Source: Acidobacteriota bacterium (lineage in GTDB: Bacteria; Acidobacteriota; UBA6911; RPQK01; JADFOI01). Taken from it: a stretch of DNA of 6,147 bases. Every line of letters starts with the position of its first letter. Position 1 is the first letter of the stretch. Under the pieces are notes generated by a model. It was not told where the DNA came from and did not search any database. It worked only from the letters and a program-made list of their open reading frames with translations. The DNA is taken from the NCBI GenBank assembly GCA_027295745.1, contig JAPUKI010000379.1:1-6147 (forward strand), in the 5' to 3' direction. Of this stretch, positions 4,729 through 6,147 are shown in pieces. A program made the position numbers and the translations under genes.

Positions 4729-6147
4729 CCAAGTGTTCACTCAGAAACTGCTCAAGGCTTTCATAGTAGTCCTGGATGGTCTCACTCTTGCGCCAGCCGT
4801 GTCCTTCGCCTTCATAAGTGCGGTAAAGATGTGGAACTCCGCGCTCAGCCAGGGACTGGACAATCTCATCCGATTGAGCTCGAGGGACGACTTGATCGTC
4901 TTCGCCTTGAAAGATGGCAAGCGGATCGCGGATCTTGTGAGCCGAGAAAACTGGCGATCGTTCCCGGTACAGCTTCTCGTCCTGAGGGAGCGTCCCCACC
5001 AGAGAGTCCAGATAATGCTCCTCAAACTTATGAGTGTCGGCTGTCATGGTAAAGAGATTTGATACCCCATAGCGACAAATCCCCGCCCTGAAGAATCCCG
5101 GATAGGCAATCAAGCTCAACAGGACCGTGAATCCCCCGGCACTTCCACCCATTAAGATGAGCTGTTTTCTGTGGGCCAGATCCTTGGACACCAGATAGTC
5201 GGCCGCCGACCGAGTGTCTTCCACGTCGATGACCCCCCAAGTCCCTTTCAGAGCATCGACATAGGCTTTTCCGTAACCCCAGCTACCCCGGTAGTTCAGT
5301 TCCAGAACAGCGAAGCCCCGGCTGGTGAAAAATTGAGTGTCAGCATGATAATCGGCCGCGAATTGAGAGGTGGGACCGCCGTGAATTTTGATGATGGTGG
5401 CAGGAGGTCCACTGTTCTCAAATTCCGGATGAGAGGGGGGATAGTACAGTCCGTAGCAGCATGTGACAGACGAGTCAGTGTCGACACTCCAACTGAGAGA
5501 TTGAGGATGGCTGAGATAACTTTCACTGAGTTTTTTCGAACTGCTGCGCTGGTGGGTTTGAACCTGGCCTGCTGGTGAGACAGAAATGATGCGGGAGGGG
5601 ACTGTGGAAGAAGAAGCAATGAGAGCAATGCTTTCCTCTTGGGGACTCAAGGCGATTTGAGAAAGGGAGCGGTACTGCCGTGTGTCCCCTTTCATTTCTT
5701 GCAGTGTTCCTGTCTCCAGATCAAATCTCACCAGAGAAGTAAAACCCTCCTTGGATCTCAACAAGTAGAGTGCTTTGCCGTCAGCCGTCCAGGCGTGTCT
5801 TCTGAGCCCCTGAATCCAGGCAGGAGCGCCATACTCCGCTTCTTTCCCTACAACTAACTCCTTTTTACCTGAAGTGAGGTCGAGCAAATAAACATTAAAC
5901 CAGCCGCTTTCATTTGAGGCATAGCTCAGATGGCGACCGTCAGGTGAGAAGGCGGGTTGGAATATTGCGTTGTCTCCCGCCAGCTCACCGGCCACAATCT
6001 CCTGTGAAGTGAGCACTGGCAGGCCTTGCTCAGAAGAGATTTCTCCCAGGTAGAGGGCGCTTGAATCCCAGGGCATCTTGGGATGATTCCAGGCGACCCA
6101 GGCGATCCGGTTTCCCTGCGGGTGCCAGCACGGCTGCATGTAAAAGT
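4721..6147 (-). CDS. S9-family (prolyl oligopeptidase type) serine peptidase, 5' end outside the window
   Basis: The visible 475 residues are the C-terminal part of an alpha/beta-hydrolase peptidase of the dipeptidyl-peptidase/acylaminoacyl-peptidase group, which cleaves short peptides. The frame stays open past the ATG at 6139 to the window edge, and that Met lies inside family sequence (FYMQPCWHPQGNRIAWVAW), so it is not the start; perhaps 150-180 residues are missing. Counting from that Met, residues 1 to about 210 are beta-propeller blades (repeated FSPDGRHLSYAS-type motifs). The catalytic domain follows with IKIHGGP (250-256) and LNYRGSWGYG (281-290). The nucleophile is Ser333 in GGSAGG, the Asp is Asp415 in GEDDQVVP, and the His is His447 in GEGHGW, so the triad is complete. 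The C-terminal Gly-Ser and the TGA are encoded within the 8-bp repeat tract. No signal peptide can be judged. Peptide hydrolysis could feed the downstream amino acid oxidoreductase, but that link is only positional. Confidence 0.92.
   Translation of the reverse strand, partial: FYMQPCWHPQGNRIAWVAWNHPKMPWDSSALYLGEISSEQGLPVLTSQEIVAGELAGDNAIFQPAFSPDGRHLSYASNESGWFNVYLLDLTSGKKELVVGKEAEYGAPAWIQGLRRHAWTADGKALYLLRSKEGFTSLVRFDLETGTLQEMKGDTRQYRSLSQIALSPQEESIALIASSSTVPSRIISVSPAGQVQTHQRSSSKKLSESYLSHPQSLSWSVDTDSSVTCCYGLYYPPSHPEFENSGPPATIIKIHGGPTSQFAADYHADTQFFTSRGFAVLELNYRGSWGYGKAYVDALKGTWGVIDVEDTRSAADYLVSKDLAHRKQLILMGGSAGGFTVLLSLIAYPGFFRAGICRYGVSNLFTMTADTHKFEEHYLDSLVGTLPQDEKLYRERSPVFSAHKIRDPLAIFQGEDDQVVPRAQSDEIVQSLAERGVPHLYRTYEGEGHGWRKSETIQDYYESLEQFLSEHLGS

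Noticed and set aside
4143..4766. 207-codon open frame on the + strand opposite the start of the oxidoreductase
   Set aside because: It is antisense to well-supported flavoprotein sequence, runs through the promoter candidate and the octamer tract, and has no recognisable domain. It is a shadow frame.
6137..6139. ATG as the peptidase start codon
   Set aside because: The frame is open upstream (Phe-Tyr precede it) and the surrounding residues are internal S9 propeller sequence, so the gene continues beyond the window.
3456..6147. Peptidase and DauA-like oxidoreductase as one dedicated catabolic operon
   Set aside because: They share a strand, but the 149-base gap contains a repeat array and a separate promoter candidate, and the oxidoreductase substrate is unknown.

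Overview
The window is ordinary-looking bacterial chromosome of moderate GC content and densely coding. It holds three complete genes and two genes cut by the window edges. A membrane-anchored c-type cytochrome fused to an FTR1 iron permease points to a Gram-negative type cell with a periplasm. The lineage cannot be fixed from the sequence. The gene mix and the intergenic repeat style would fit Acidobacteriota or a neighbouring environmental phylum, but that is a guess.

Layout on the + strand: the 3' end of an unrecognised gene (1-414); a 114-base gap with a weak promoter candidate and a perfect 9-bp inverted repeat; a 654-residue cytochrome c/FTR1 iron permease (529-2493); and an endonuclease III-like DNA glycosylase (2588-3349) whose catalytic lysine position is Glu. 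Layout on the - strand, converging on these: an S9-family serine peptidase (4721-6147, 5' end outside the window) followed by a DauA-like FAD-dependent amino acid oxidoreductase (3456-4571) that seems to have its own promoter. No intergenic stretch exceeds 300 bases. No RNA gene, mobile element, CRISPR array or convincing intrinsic terminator is seen.

The genes do not form an obvious single pathway: iron uptake, base-excision repair, amino acid oxidation and peptide hydrolysis. The most unusual feature lies between them. Three gene 3' ends run into three different short-period tandem tracts (7-bp GACYNNN, 7-bp ATTCCAA-like, 8-bp GCACGAMN), and in each case the stop codon lies inside the tract. 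In the glycosylase gene the tract supplies roughly the last 25-29 codons, and it also carries a duplicated GC-rich hairpin 105 bp (15 x 7) apart. This gene-end repeat pattern is the best candidate here for something undescribed. I found no sign of a defence, toxin or biosynthetic system.
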